From Candidatus Zhuqueibacterota bacterium RBG_16_48_16 (lineage in GTDB: Bacteria; Zhuqueibacterota; Zhuqueibacteria; Residuimicrobiales; Sediminimicrobiaceae), in NCBI GenBank assembly GCA_001771235.1, contig METF01000138.1:1-12533 (forward strand): a DNA stretch of 12,533 nt. Reading direction: 5' to 3'. A model generated the notes under the pieces. It did no database searches. It was given only the letters and a program-made list of their open reading frames with translations, and had not been told where the DNA came from. Position 1 is the first letter of the stretch; every line of letters begins with the position of its first letter. The position numbers and the translations under genes were made by a program. This document shows positions 6,704-12,533 of the stretch, one piece after another.

Positions 6704-7821
6704 GTCCCCTCTTCCATATTCAGATAGGCGATTCCCAGCTTTTTCAGCTTTTCCGGATCGAACTCTAGGCCTTTTACGCTTTCCATATAGCGCTCGAATT
6801 CGACGGTTATCGATTCGATGCTCGAGCCGCGGCCATATTCCAGGGCGTCCTGTGTTTGCCGATGAATGCGCTTTTCGAGATGAAAAACCCGCGGGAAGAA
6901 TTGATCCAGGTCATAGCCCGCCAGCTTTAAAAATGTATGATCCTCCATGTTCTCCAGTGTCAAAAGCACGATGGCGCCGTCTGGCACGCCGGCACTCAGG
7001 TCGCTGATCCTGGCGCTGATTTGTTCCGCCGCTAGGCCGGCGCAGTCCACCGGACCGATTTTGACCATAAGTCGTGTTGAAATGGAATGAAAATCCACGT
7101 TAAAATTCTCCAGGCCGACGGTCACAAAGCCGCAACTGTTCCCGGCCTCATTCAGGCTGGTGCGCTCCGTAGAGCCGGAATAGCAAACGTGGTCTTTAAT
7201 CCGAATAAAGTTGTGGTAATGTCCCAGTGCGATGTAATCAAATTGCTCTCCCAGCTCGGCTTCAATGTCCGGCAATCTCTGTTCATTGAACTCGCCCATT
7301 CCAAACGTCTGCTTGCCCGACCAGGCGCCGTGTGTCACCAGGATATTTTTCGCCGGGCTTTTCTCCATGCGGATTGACTTTAATGCCAGATCGAGGTCCT
7401 CGGTGATGGAACAGTGCGGAATGCAGTGGAAATCGATTCCCTTGATTGTGAATCGTTCGTATTTGCCCGAATAAGCCAGGTAGACGTTATCGAACAGCGC
7501 AATCGATTCAAAAATAGAGCCGGTTGCACGGATCTTTGGAGTTTCATGATTTCCGGAAACGATGACTATGGGTATATGGGCATCACTGATTTTTTTGATC
7601 CCCTCGAGGGCAACGCGGATGGCGCGATTGCCGGGCCGGGGATTATGAAACAAATCACCGGCATGAACGACCACATCCGGTTTGAGCGACAAGATGGCCT
7701 CGATCACCTGTTGCCAGGCATTGTAAAAATCCTGTTCGCGCCGGTTGATTCCGGTCACAGGATCGATCTTGTTGTACTCCGAATAGCCCAAATGGCTGTC
7801 GGAAAAATGAAGAATGTTCAT
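6700..7821 (-). CDS. sbcD: SbcD/Mre11-like nuclease subunit
   Basis: Using the ATG at 7821 the protein is 373 residues and begins MNILHFSDSHLG, the standard Mre11/SbcD start. The frame extends upstream to an ATG at 7899, but those 26 extra residues are not family-like, and AGGTGG lies 12 bases upstream of the 7821 ATG. Metallophosphoesterase motifs are all present: D8 and H10 (SDSHLG), D56 (AGDLFH), N91-H92 (SGNHE), H164 (VTHGAW), and H201/H203 (LGHYH). With SbcC it forms an Mn2+-dependent nuclease that trims double-strand ends and opens DNA hairpins. The C-terminal part (about 290-373), with FEFDPEKL-like acidic and basic helices, probably contains the SbcC-binding region. sbcC follows with a 4-bp overlap. 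Confidence 0.93.
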   Translation of the reverse strand: MNILHFSDSHLGYSEYNKIDPVTGINRREQDFYNAWQQVIEAILSLKPDVVVHAGDLFHNPRPGNRAIRVALEGIKKISDAHIPIVIVSGNHETPKIRATGSIFESIALFDNVYLAYSGKYERFTIKGIDFHCIPHCSITEDLDLALKSIRMEKSPAKNILVTHGAWSGKQTFGMGEFNEQRLPDIEAELGEQFDYIALGHYHNFIRIKDHVCYSGSTERTSLNEAGNSCGFVTVGLENFNVDFHSISTRLMVKIGPVDCAGLAAEQISARISDLSAGVPDGAIVLLTLENMEDHTFLKLAGYDLDQFFPRVFHLEKRIHRQTQDALEYGRGSSIESITVEFERYMESVKGLEFDPEKLKKLGIAYLNMEEGT

Positions 7822-7877
7822 ATCAAAATAGCCACCTGTTACACGATTGCCACAAAAAATTGTCCTGCGAAGCCATC

Positions 7878-7893
7878 GCCACATTGATGTGGC
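7878..7893. promoter_or_regulatory. 16-bp palindrome upstream of sbcD, operator-like
   Basis: GCCACAT (7878-7884) and ATGTGGC (7887-7893) are perfect inverted 7-mers around a 2-base centre, lying 57 bp upstream of the sbcD start. The geometry is typical of a site for a dimeric helix-turn-helix repressor or activator. The centre is too tight for a stable RNA hairpin of that full length. No clear sigma70 promoter on the minus strand could be placed beside it, and the regulator is unknown. Confidence 0.4.
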
Positions 7894-8200
7894 ATCCACT
7901 CGTCATATATTCGCGCTGTAAGACGACATGATGCTGTCCCCTCACTAGACGATGAATTTTCATTACCTCTAAGCCTTTAAATATCAGCCGCCTGACATTT
8001 GCATTTTCGCCGCCGAAAAAGTTTCGAATCGGAAAAAACTTGGGCATACCCTTTGCACGAAGGGCGGTGAATTCAGAGGGTTGATTGATTGAAGGTTCTG
8101 TGTTCTTGAAATGATACCTTTGTCAAGGAAAAAATCGAGACCATCGATGCGGCATTCGTCACTTGGACATCCCGTCTCGTAAGTCGAAATCTAAAACAAA

Positions 8201-8229
8201 TTGACATCAAATGCAACGTGCGTAATAAA
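8201..8229 (+). promoter_or_regulatory. Sigma70-like promoter for the sigma54 activator gene
   Basis: A perfect -35 TTGACA (8201-8206) and a -10-like AATAAA (8224-8229, four of six matches) are separated by the ideal 17 bases. The expected start near 8236 gives an 80-base leader before the ATG at 8317. This would let the activator be made by the housekeeping sigma factor. Confidence 0.5.
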
Positions 8230-8316
8230 AATCTTGCGCGCAATCAAAAGACCTGCTGTTTGACACTAACTCGGAAGACGGTACGAACCATTAACTGCAG
8301 AATCTAGAGACGACTC

Positions 8317-9405
8317 ATGGATGTGGAAACAGTAAAGTCAGAAAACGAAGAGATGGTAGAGTCTAAAGAGAAAGAGCTGCTAAAAAAGCTACAAAATGAT
8401 ATTGACCAAAATTTCACCGACTCCATACAGCTTATTGGCCGCAGCAGGCCGATTCTTGAATTAAAAAAGAGAATTCAAAAAGTGGCGCCCCTGGATTGTA
8501 ATATTCTCATCCTTGGCGAAACAGGGACGGGAAAAGAAGTGGTTGCGAAAATGATTCACCATCTCAGTGGGCGGAACAGCGAGGAGCGGGAATTTTTTGC
8601 GGTTCACTGCGGTGGTATTCCGGATACACTTTTAGAAAGCAACTTGTTCGGCCACGAAAAGGGCTCGTTCACCGGCGCCTACCGGACACAAAAAGGCTAT
8701 TTTGAAATTGCCAGTGCGGGCACGATTTTTCTCGACGAAATCGGAGACACCACCCACTCTTTTCAGGTCAAATTGCTGCGCGTATTGCAGGATAAAAAAT
8801 TTCGGCGCATCGGCGGGACGGAAACGCTGCAAACCAACGCCAGAATTTTAGCGGCGACAAATCGCGACCTGGTCAAAGCGGTGTCGGAAAGCTTGTTTCG
8901 TGAAGACCTGTTTTACCGGCTGAACGTCATTACCCTAAAGATCGCTCCCCTGCGCGAGCGACCGGAAGATGTGCCGCTGTTGATCCGGTACTTTCTCAGC
9001 AAGTACACCAAAAAACACAATCAGCTCGGGATATATTTGAAACCTGAAACCATAAAAATCCTGCAGCGGCAGTACTGGCGAGGAAACGTGCGTGAGCTGG
9101 AAAACGCCATAGAGCGCCTGGTGGCGCTGGCAGAATCGGACTGGATCAGTCCTGAAGATCTGCCTGATGAATATCTGAATGCGCCCGATCCCCATTACCT
9201 GGAAAATGCACCGTTTCTGATTTATTCAAAGGCCAAAGAACAGTTTGAAAAAGAATACATTACCAGGTTGCTCACGATGACCAATGGCAATGTATCCAAA
9301 GCGGCAGAGTTGGCAGCCATGCCTAGACAAAATTTGCACTTGAAAATAAAGAAGCACAAAATCGTCCCTAGAAAACGCTTCTCCGAGGCAAAGAACGAAA
9401 ACTGA
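8317..9405 (+). CDS. Sigma54-dependent transcriptional activator (AAA+ plus Fis-type HTH), no receiver domain
   Basis: The 362-residue protein is a bacterial enhancer-binding protein. After a short, charged N-terminus (1-37) the AAA+ domain runs about 38-275: Walker A GETGTGKE (67-74), the sigma54-contact loop GSFTGA (116-121, a natural variant of GAFTGA), Walker B GTIFLDE (135-141), FREDLFYRLNV (194-204), and sensor II WRGNVRELEN (254-263). A Fis-type helix-turn-helix (about 313-346: NGNVSKAAELAAMPRQNLHLKIKKH) binds DNA. Such proteins remodel RNA polymerase-sigma54 using ATP. There is no receiver, GAF or PAS domain, so control must come from expression, oligomerisation or a partner. ATG 8317 has only a weak GAGA-like site; an in-frame ATG at 8353 is possible. 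The neighbouring pilus genes suggest it plays a PilR-like role. Confidence 0.93.
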   Translation: MDVETVKSENEEMVESKEKELLKKLQNDIDQNFTDSIQLIGRSRPILELKKRIQKVAPLDCNILILGETGTGKEVVAKMIHHLSGRNSEEREFFAVHCGGIPDTLLESNLFGHEKGSFTGAYRTQKGYFEIASAGTIFLDEIGDTTHSFQVKLLRVLQDKKFRRIGGTETLQTNARILAATNRDLVKAVSESLFREDLFYRLNVITLKIAPLRERPEDVPLLIRYFLSKYTKKHNQLGIYLKPETIKILQRQYWRGNVRELENAIERLVALAESDWISPEDLPDEYLNAPDPHYLENAPFLIYSKAKEQFEKEYITRLLTMTNGNVSKAAELAAMPRQNLHLKIKKHKIVPRKRFSEAKNEN

Positions 9406-9685
9406 AAGAGACATAACTTTATTACTTGGTGTAGCGAAGCTGTGACATGATTGGGACGAAAAGTGGCGTCTTGATTCGCCGGCAGATGTGGTTTTAAAAG
9501 TTTTGTGACAAATACCCATGCCGTTATTTTTTAAGTTTTTGCTGATTTCCGAATGAAAAGAATAAAAGTCAGTCGTATTTGCTATGAAGTAACTTGTTTA
9601 TAATCAAGCAATATTACCGGTCTAAATTTAACGTTGTCCGCACGGTATAACCGAAACGGCGTTCTTTCACAAATCCTGGTATCGG

Positions 9686-9726
9686 ATGGCTTTTTGCCTG
9701 CGACACTCGCTTTCTCAAAAAGCCAT
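9686..9726. repeat. 11-bp perfect inverted repeat, 19-base loop
   Basis: ATGGCTTTTTG (9686-9696) and CAAAAAGCCAT (9716-9726) are exact inverse complements. No T-run follows on either strand, so it is not a standard terminator. It could be an RNA hairpin in a transcript starting upstream or a protein-binding dyad. Confidence 0.6.
9687..9701 (+). promoter_or_regulatory. Candidate sigma54 (-24/-12) promoter for the pilin gene
   Basis: TGGC at 9687-9690 followed by CTGC at 9698-9701 puts GG and GC ten bases apart, the spacing required for sigma54. The -24 block is perfect; the -12 block is CTGC where TTGC is the consensus. A sigma54 activator gene lies just upstream. Transcription would start near 9713 with a 195-base leader. 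The -24 block also lies in an inverted-repeat arm, so the match could be fortuitous. Confidence 0.4.
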
Positions 9727-9794
9727 ACTGGAATAGGTTTTGCAGACATATAAACGAAGGAAATTCTTACTTCTCCCATCAGGACAACATCATC

Positions 9795-9824
9795 AGGAAG
9801 GCTTCAGTATGTGAAAGGAGGTGA
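9795..9824 (+). promoter_or_regulatory. Start-stop element and orphan perfect anti-SD match in the pilin leader
   Basis: AGGAAGG (9795-9801) is a good ribosome binding site placed 7 bases before ATG (9809-9811), which is followed at once by TGA (9812-9814). AAAGGAGGTGA (9814-9824) overlaps the stop and is complementary over 11 bases to the usual 3' end of 16S rRNA. No ATG, GTG or TTG stands at a usable distance after it; the nearest conceivable start is an ATT at 9827. The pilin uses a separate AGGAGG at 9897-9902. A ribosome docking or stability role is inferred. Confidence 0.45.
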
Positions 9825-9907
9825 GAATTTTTTCGCGAGCTGCAAGGCCTTCAAACAAGACATTAAGCCCTTAATCATTAAACTCACTCTAAACCCAGGA
9901 GGATAAT

Positions 9908-10312
9908 ATGGGACAGCAACAACTCTTACTCATCGTATTGAGTGTCATCATCGTTGGTATCGCCGTTGTAGTGGGCATAAACATGTTCTCTGCATCGGCC
10001 GCCTCTTCGAACCTGGAAGCAGTGACCAATGACCTGCTTAACCTGGCTGCCCGCGCACAACAGTACTATGTGAAACCCGGCAGCATGAAAGGTGGAGAGG
10101 GGGCAGAAACCAACAGCTTTACCGGGCTACTTATTGCGGACCTGACGGCAAAACCGGACAACGACAATGGTACTTACTCAGTCGAAGAAGATGGTGAATC
10201 CGCTACCATTACCGGCGTTGGCACACAGGATGGCGATAACGATGGCACGAATTGTACGGTCCAAGTCGTCGTTACCTCGACAGGGATAACTACGACAGTA
10301 CAGAACAGGTAA
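9908..10312 (+). CDS. Small atypical type IV pilin-like protein (MGQQQ leader)
   Basis: The 134-residue protein begins MGQQQLLLIVLSVIIVGIAV: a two-residue potential leader ending in Gly, a polar QQQ, then a long hydrophobic helix (6-27). The helix continues amphipathically to LAARAQQYYVKPG (46-58), as in pilins. The rest is a Thr/Gly/Asp/Asn-rich, probably beta-rich globular domain with a single cysteine (C116). Processing after G2 by a prepilin peptidase would leave Q3 as residue 1 and Leu, not Glu, at position 5. The start is firm: AGGAGG (9897-9902) is 5 bases before the ATG. PilC- and PilB-like genes downstream support the pilin call. It could be a major subunit, given its own terminator, or a pseudopilin. 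An ordinary membrane-anchored protein is the main alternative. Confidence 0.72.
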   Translation: MGQQQLLLIVLSVIIVGIAVVVGINMFSASAASSNLEAVTNDLLNLAARAQQYYVKPGSMKGGEGAETNSFTGLLIADLTAKPDNDNGTYSVEEDGESATITGVGTQDGDNDGTNCTVQVVVTSTGITTTVQNR

Positions 10313-10320
10313 GTCCTGTT
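10304..10320 (+). repeat. Small inverted repeat around the pilin stop codon
   Basis: AACAGG (10304-10309) and CCTGTT (10315-10320) pair perfectly with the stop codon TAA in the 5-base loop (10310-10314). It could form a weak hairpin at the end of the coding region; no T-run follows. Confidence 0.35.
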
Positions 10321-10329
10321 AGATCATTT

Positions 10330-10346
10330 CAACAAACAGTTTGTTG
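10330..10346. promoter_or_regulatory. 17-bp perfect palindrome downstream of the pilin gene
   Basis: CAACAAAC and GTTTGTTG flank a single central A. As RNA it would give a 7-bp hairpin with a 3-base loop; as DNA it has operator geometry. It lies 117 bp before the terminator, inside the pilin 3' untranslated region. Confidence 0.4.
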
Positions 10347-10462
10347 GGCCTCGATGGGAATGTAAGATTCTTCTGATCTTTGAAGCCCGGTATGTGTCAC
10401 AATCCTGTATTCAAAGGTCTAAAACATCCTGTCAGTGTTTATGTTTGTAAGTTAACCTTAAC

Positions 10463-10497
10463 GGGCCCAATTTTTTATTGGGCCCTTTTTTATTTTT
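10463..10497 (+). terminator. Strong intrinsic terminator after the pilin gene
   Basis: GGGCCCAAT (10463-10471) and ATTGGGCCC (10477-10485) form a perfect 9-bp stem with a TTTTT loop, followed by TTTTTT at 10486-10491 and a further T-rich run (ATTTTT). This is a textbook Rho-independent terminator. It makes the pilin largely monocistronic and leaves pilC/pilB to read-through or a separate promoter not evident to me. Confidence 0.92.
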
Positions 10498-10523
10498 GAA
10501 AGCAGGATAGGGAAAAAGGAAAA

Positions 10524-11864
10524 ATGGCTGAATTTCGCTACAGCGGCCTTAATCCTCAAGGCAAAAGAATTGTCGGCTTTGTCGAGGCAAAGAACAGGAA
10601 CGAGGCAAAACAAAAGATTTCCGTTCTGGCCGAACAGCACAGCTTTATCATAAACAGCATTGATACAAAATCAACGTATCTCTACCAGGTAAAAAGAAAG
10701 AACGGGGAAATATCAAGAGGAGAGCAAAAAGCCTTCTCGAAGGACGAAGTCGATCTCGCCTTGCGTCGCCTGGGTTTTGAGGACGTCAAAGTACAAAAAA
10801 AGCTGTTCGACATTAATCTCAAACCACCCTATAATGATGTGATCACTTTTATCCGGCTTTCCGCCGATCTTTTGCGGGAAAAACTGCCTTATGACGAAAT
10901 ACTCAATCTCATGGAAACCGACATCAGCAACAAATCCATGAAGAGGGTGATCAAGGAAATTCAGGCCGACCTGAAAGAGGGCAAAGACGGCGAGGAAGTA
11001 TTTAACAGGCAAGCCCAGTCCCTGGGCAAGTTTCCGGCAAAGATGTTAGGCGTCGCTTCCAAAAGCGGCAACATGGCGGAAGTATACGATAATACGGCAA
11101 AATTTTTAGAGCGGAATCTTGATTTTCGTAAGAGTCTTCGCAGCGCCATGCTCATGCCCACCATTACAATGCTGGTACTGGCCGGGGCCGTGGTGTTTTA
11201 TATCGGCTACATCTTTCCGAAAACGGCGGAAATGTTTGCAAAATTCGGCGCCGAGCTTCCCCCGTTAACCCGCGCCAGCCTGGATTTGAGCCACTTTTTG
11301 CAAAACAACATCACCTGGATTTTATTGCTCATGATCGTTCCCCCTGTTATTCTCGTTCGCCTGGCGCTCACGAAAAAGGGCAAAGAATTGGTCGGAAAAT
11401 ATTCGGTTAAAATTCCGGTCATCGGTCCAATTTTACATAAAAGCTCGATAGAAATTTTCTGCCGGGTTTTTCACTCGCTTTACACAGGATCGGGAGAAAA
11501 CATCGAGGTCATCCGCACATCGGCGGAGGCCTGTCGAAATAAATATATGGAAAACCGGATCAAACAAATTACAATTCCGATGATGGTTCGCGATGGTAAA
11601 AGCTTTGTTTCCGCTTTGGAGGAGGCGGGCGTCTTTACCGATAACGCCCTGACGCGATTCAACACGGGAGCGGAATCCGGTACGCTGAAAAAGGTCACAT
11701 TGCAGGTGGCCAATTATTATGAAAGAGAAACGACCTACAAGATGAAAGCCCTGGTGGACTGGATTCAGGTTTTTGTCGCTTTTATCATCATGATCGTCAT
11801 GACCCTGTTGACCATTGTTTCGGCCGAGACGGCCGTTATGCAACCCAAACTGCCAGGTATGTAA
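10524..11864 (+). CDS. PilC/GspF-family inner-membrane platform protein
   Basis: The 446-residue protein has the two-domain GspF/PilC layout. T2SSF domain 1 (about 105-228) is followed by a membrane helix (about 209-231), a second helix (about 263-281), domain 2 (about 307-405) and a last helix (about 412-434). Conserved GspF features include FIRLSADLLREKLPYDEIL, FPAKMLGVASKSGNMAEV and, in the second domain, FTDNALTRFNTGAESGTL. These proteins sit at the centre of the assembly ATPase ring and couple it to pilin polymerisation. The N-terminal region is longer than usual and seems to contain two copies of the small beta-domain (about 2-48 and 52-96). The ATG is preceded by AAAGGA (10515-10520). 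A PilB-like gene begins 4 bp after the stop. Confidence 0.9.
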   Translation: MAEFRYSGLNPQGKRIVGFVEAKNRNEAKQKISVLAEQHSFIINSIDTKSTYLYQVKRKNGEISRGEQKAFSKDEVDLALRRLGFEDVKVQKKLFDINLKPPYNDVITFIRLSADLLREKLPYDEILNLMETDISNKSMKRVIKEIQADLKEGKDGEEVFNRQAQSLGKFPAKMLGVASKSGNMAEVYDNTAKFLERNLDFRKSLRSAMLMPTITMLVLAGAVVFYIGYIFPKTAEMFAKFGAELPPLTRASLDLSHFLQNNITWILLLMIVPPVILVRLALTKKGKELVGKYSVKIPVIGPILHKSSIEIFCRVFHSLYTGSGENIEVIRTSAEACRNKYMENRIKQITIPMMVRDGKSFVSALEEAGVFTDNALTRFNTGAESGTLKKVTLQVANYYERETTYKMKALVDWIQVFVAFIIMIVMTLLTIVSAETAVMQPKLPGM

Positions 11865-11868
11865 ATCC

Positions 11869-12533
11869 ATGCAGAAGAACCAGAAAATATCCACGACCAT
11901 TGCCGAGATGCTGGAAAAGGAAGGCGTCATCAGCAGCGCACAGCTCCACCAGGCCATTGACATTTTGTCGAAAAACGGGGCAAATAAAACACTGGGCGAA
12001 GTGTTGGTTCAGGAGCTAAAGCTTGACCGCCACGAGGTATACAAAACCATATCCAGAATCTACGCTTTTCGCGAAATCGACATGAGTCGCGTCACCGTAT
12101 CGGATGGGTGGCTCAATTTCATCAAAAAGTTCTTCCAACCCATGGATGCGAAATTAAGACAGGAATTTATCAGGAAAAAAATAGTGCCGTTTGGCTATAG
12201 CGAAAAGAATAAAACGATCCTGATGTTCATCACGCCGAATCCAACGGACAGGAATATCGAGGGTCTACTCAGGCAGGCGGGCATCAAAAAATATGAATTG
12301 GCCTACGCCCGACTGGAAAATATCGACCAGGTCATCAGCAAAATCGTCCAGCAGGAAAATGAATTTTTAGATCAATTCAAAGAGGCGAGCGAGGACGTTT
12401 TTATTGCCGATGAGGAGTACGCAGAGCAAACCATTGACGAGGATGAGCTGAATGCCGCCATCCATCAAAGCGTTCTGGTGAACCTTTTCGAAGGATGCCT
12501 GGTCGAAGCGGTGCGTATGGGAGCGAGCGATAT
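11869..12533 (+). CDS. PilB/GspE-family assembly ATPase, N-terminal part (cut by window end)
   Basis: The frame starts at ATG 11869, 4 bp after the pilC-like stop, and runs open to the edge (221 full codons). Residues 1-75 resemble the MshEN/GspE N-terminal domain (IAEMLEKEGVISSAQLHQAI, then LGEVLVQELKLDRHEVYKTI). A second globular segment (about 100-160) and an acidic linker (about 163-195) follow. The visible end, LVEAVRMGASD, is the start of the catalytic core, where family members continue GASDIH. Walker A and B lie beyond the window. PilB/GspE hexamers hydrolyse ATP to push pilins into the fibre; a PilT-like retraction role is unlikely with this N-terminal domain. There is no strong Shine-Dalgarno site, so coupling to pilC is likely. 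Confidence 0.88.
   Translation, partial: MQKNQKISTTIAEMLEKEGVISSAQLHQAIDILSKNGANKTLGEVLVQELKLDRHEVYKTISRIYAFREIDMSRVTVSDGWLNFIKKFFQPMDAKLRQEFIRKKIVPFGYSEKNKTILMFITPNPTDRNIEGLLRQAGIKKYELAYARLENIDQVISKIVQQENEFLDQFKEASEDVFIADEEYAEQTIDEDELNAAIHQSVLVNLFEGCLVEAVRMGASD

Larger units (their letters stand above)
7822..8316. other. Divergent intergenic region between sbcD and the sigma54 activator gene
   Basis: About 495 bp without a convincing gene. It holds the palindrome at 7878-7893, a smaller inverted repeat TTTTCG/CGAAAA (8004-8009 and 8014-8019), and a sigma70-type promoter at 8201-8229. A 74-codon minus-strand frame (7823-8047) lacks family resemblance. A frame without ATG runs through about 8110-8308 on the plus strand and ends at TAG just before the activator start; its reading (for example KEKIETIDAAFVTW) is protein-like, but without a start or known family I do not call it a gene. 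Confidence 0.5.
9406..9907 (+). promoter_or_regulatory. Long regulatory region and leader upstream of the pilin gene
   Basis: This 502-bp gap holds no convincing gene; a 65-codon antisense frame at 9582-9779 has no ribosome binding site and crosses an inverted repeat. Visible signals are a perfect TATAAT at 9599-9604 without a good -35, a sigma54-like element (9687-9701) within an 11-bp inverted repeat (9686-9726), a start-stop element with a strong orphan anti-SD match (9795-9824), small palindromes AAGGCCTT (9844-9851) and ATTAAG-CC-CTTAAT (9862-9875), and the pilin ribosome binding site AGGAGG (9897-9902). Confidence 0.55.

Noticed and set aside
7822..7899. Longer sbcD start at 7899
   Set aside because: The extra 26 residues are unlike the family, while MNILHFSDSHLG at 7821 is the canonical start and has AGGTGG upstream.
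7823..8047. 74-codon minus-strand frame upstream of sbcD
   Set aside because: No family resemblance, no clear ribosome binding site, and it contains the palindrome at 7878-7893 and overlaps the upstream extension of sbcD.
9446..9490. Possible cyclic-di-GMP (GEMM) riboswitch, because of GGGACGAAAAG near 9450
   Set aside because: The other conserved GEMM blocks (the GGGCAAACC-type and GGTAGCGGGGTTACC-type segments) and a closing helix are absent.
9582..9779. 65-codon minus-strand frame in the pilin upstream region
   Set aside because: No ribosome binding site, and it spans the inverted repeat and promoter-like signals.

Overview
The window is a bacterial chromosomal segment of roughly balanced base composition, dense with genes, from a Gram-negative (diderm) organism. 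A TonB/ExbB/ExbD energy-transduction operon implies an outer membrane, and a sigma54-type activator sits beside type IV pilus-like genes. The mixture (RNase Z-like hydrolase with TonB-ExbBD, compact SbcCD, a pilin starting MGQQQ) is reminiscent of FCB-group or deep-branching phyla such as Calditrichota/KSB1. That placement is an impression, not something the sequence proves.

Layout. (1) 1-3262, plus strand: the tail of an unidentified gene, then a tightly packed run cutA, MBL-fold hydrolase, tonB-like, exbB-like, exbD-like, with gaps of 8-43 bp that suggest one operon. (2) 3263-4047, plus strand: a visibly more AT-rich two-gene cassette, a PIN-domain (VapC-like) protein and a 58-residue downstream partner. 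It has its own promoter-like sequence placed so close to the start codon that the mRNA may be leaderless; this looks like an inserted toxin-antitoxin module. (3) 4048-4297: non-coding, with inverted repeats. (4) 4298-7821, minus strand: sbcD and sbcC, overlapping by 4 bp (ATGA), encoding a Mre11/Rad50-type double-strand-break nuclease. A 16-bp operator-like palindrome lies upstream of sbcD. (5) 7822-8316: gene-free, with a good sigma70-type promoter for the next gene. (6) 8317-12533, plus strand: a type IV pilus/secretion locus made of an orphan sigma54 activator without a receiver domain, a long regulatory gap, a small atypical pilin with its own strong terminator, a PilC/GspF platform protein and the N-terminal part of a PilB/GspE assembly ATPase that runs off the window.

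How they work together. ExbB-ExbD-TonB would carry proton-motive force to outer-membrane transporters. SbcD-SbcC would process DNA ends and hairpins. In the last block the activator may switch on the pilin, PilC anchors assembly in the inner membrane, and the PilB-like ATPase drives it. The terminator between pilin and pilC fits a need for far more pilin than machinery.

The most unusual signals are in the pilin block. The pilin has only a two-residue potential leader and lacks the Glu5 of classical type IV pilins. Its 5' leader contains a Shine-Dalgarno-ATG-TGA start-stop element followed at once by an 11-base perfect anti-SD match that serves no visible gene. A sigma54-like -24/-12 element lies inside an 11-bp inverted repeat. 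The PilC-like protein appears to carry a tandem duplication of its N-terminal domain.
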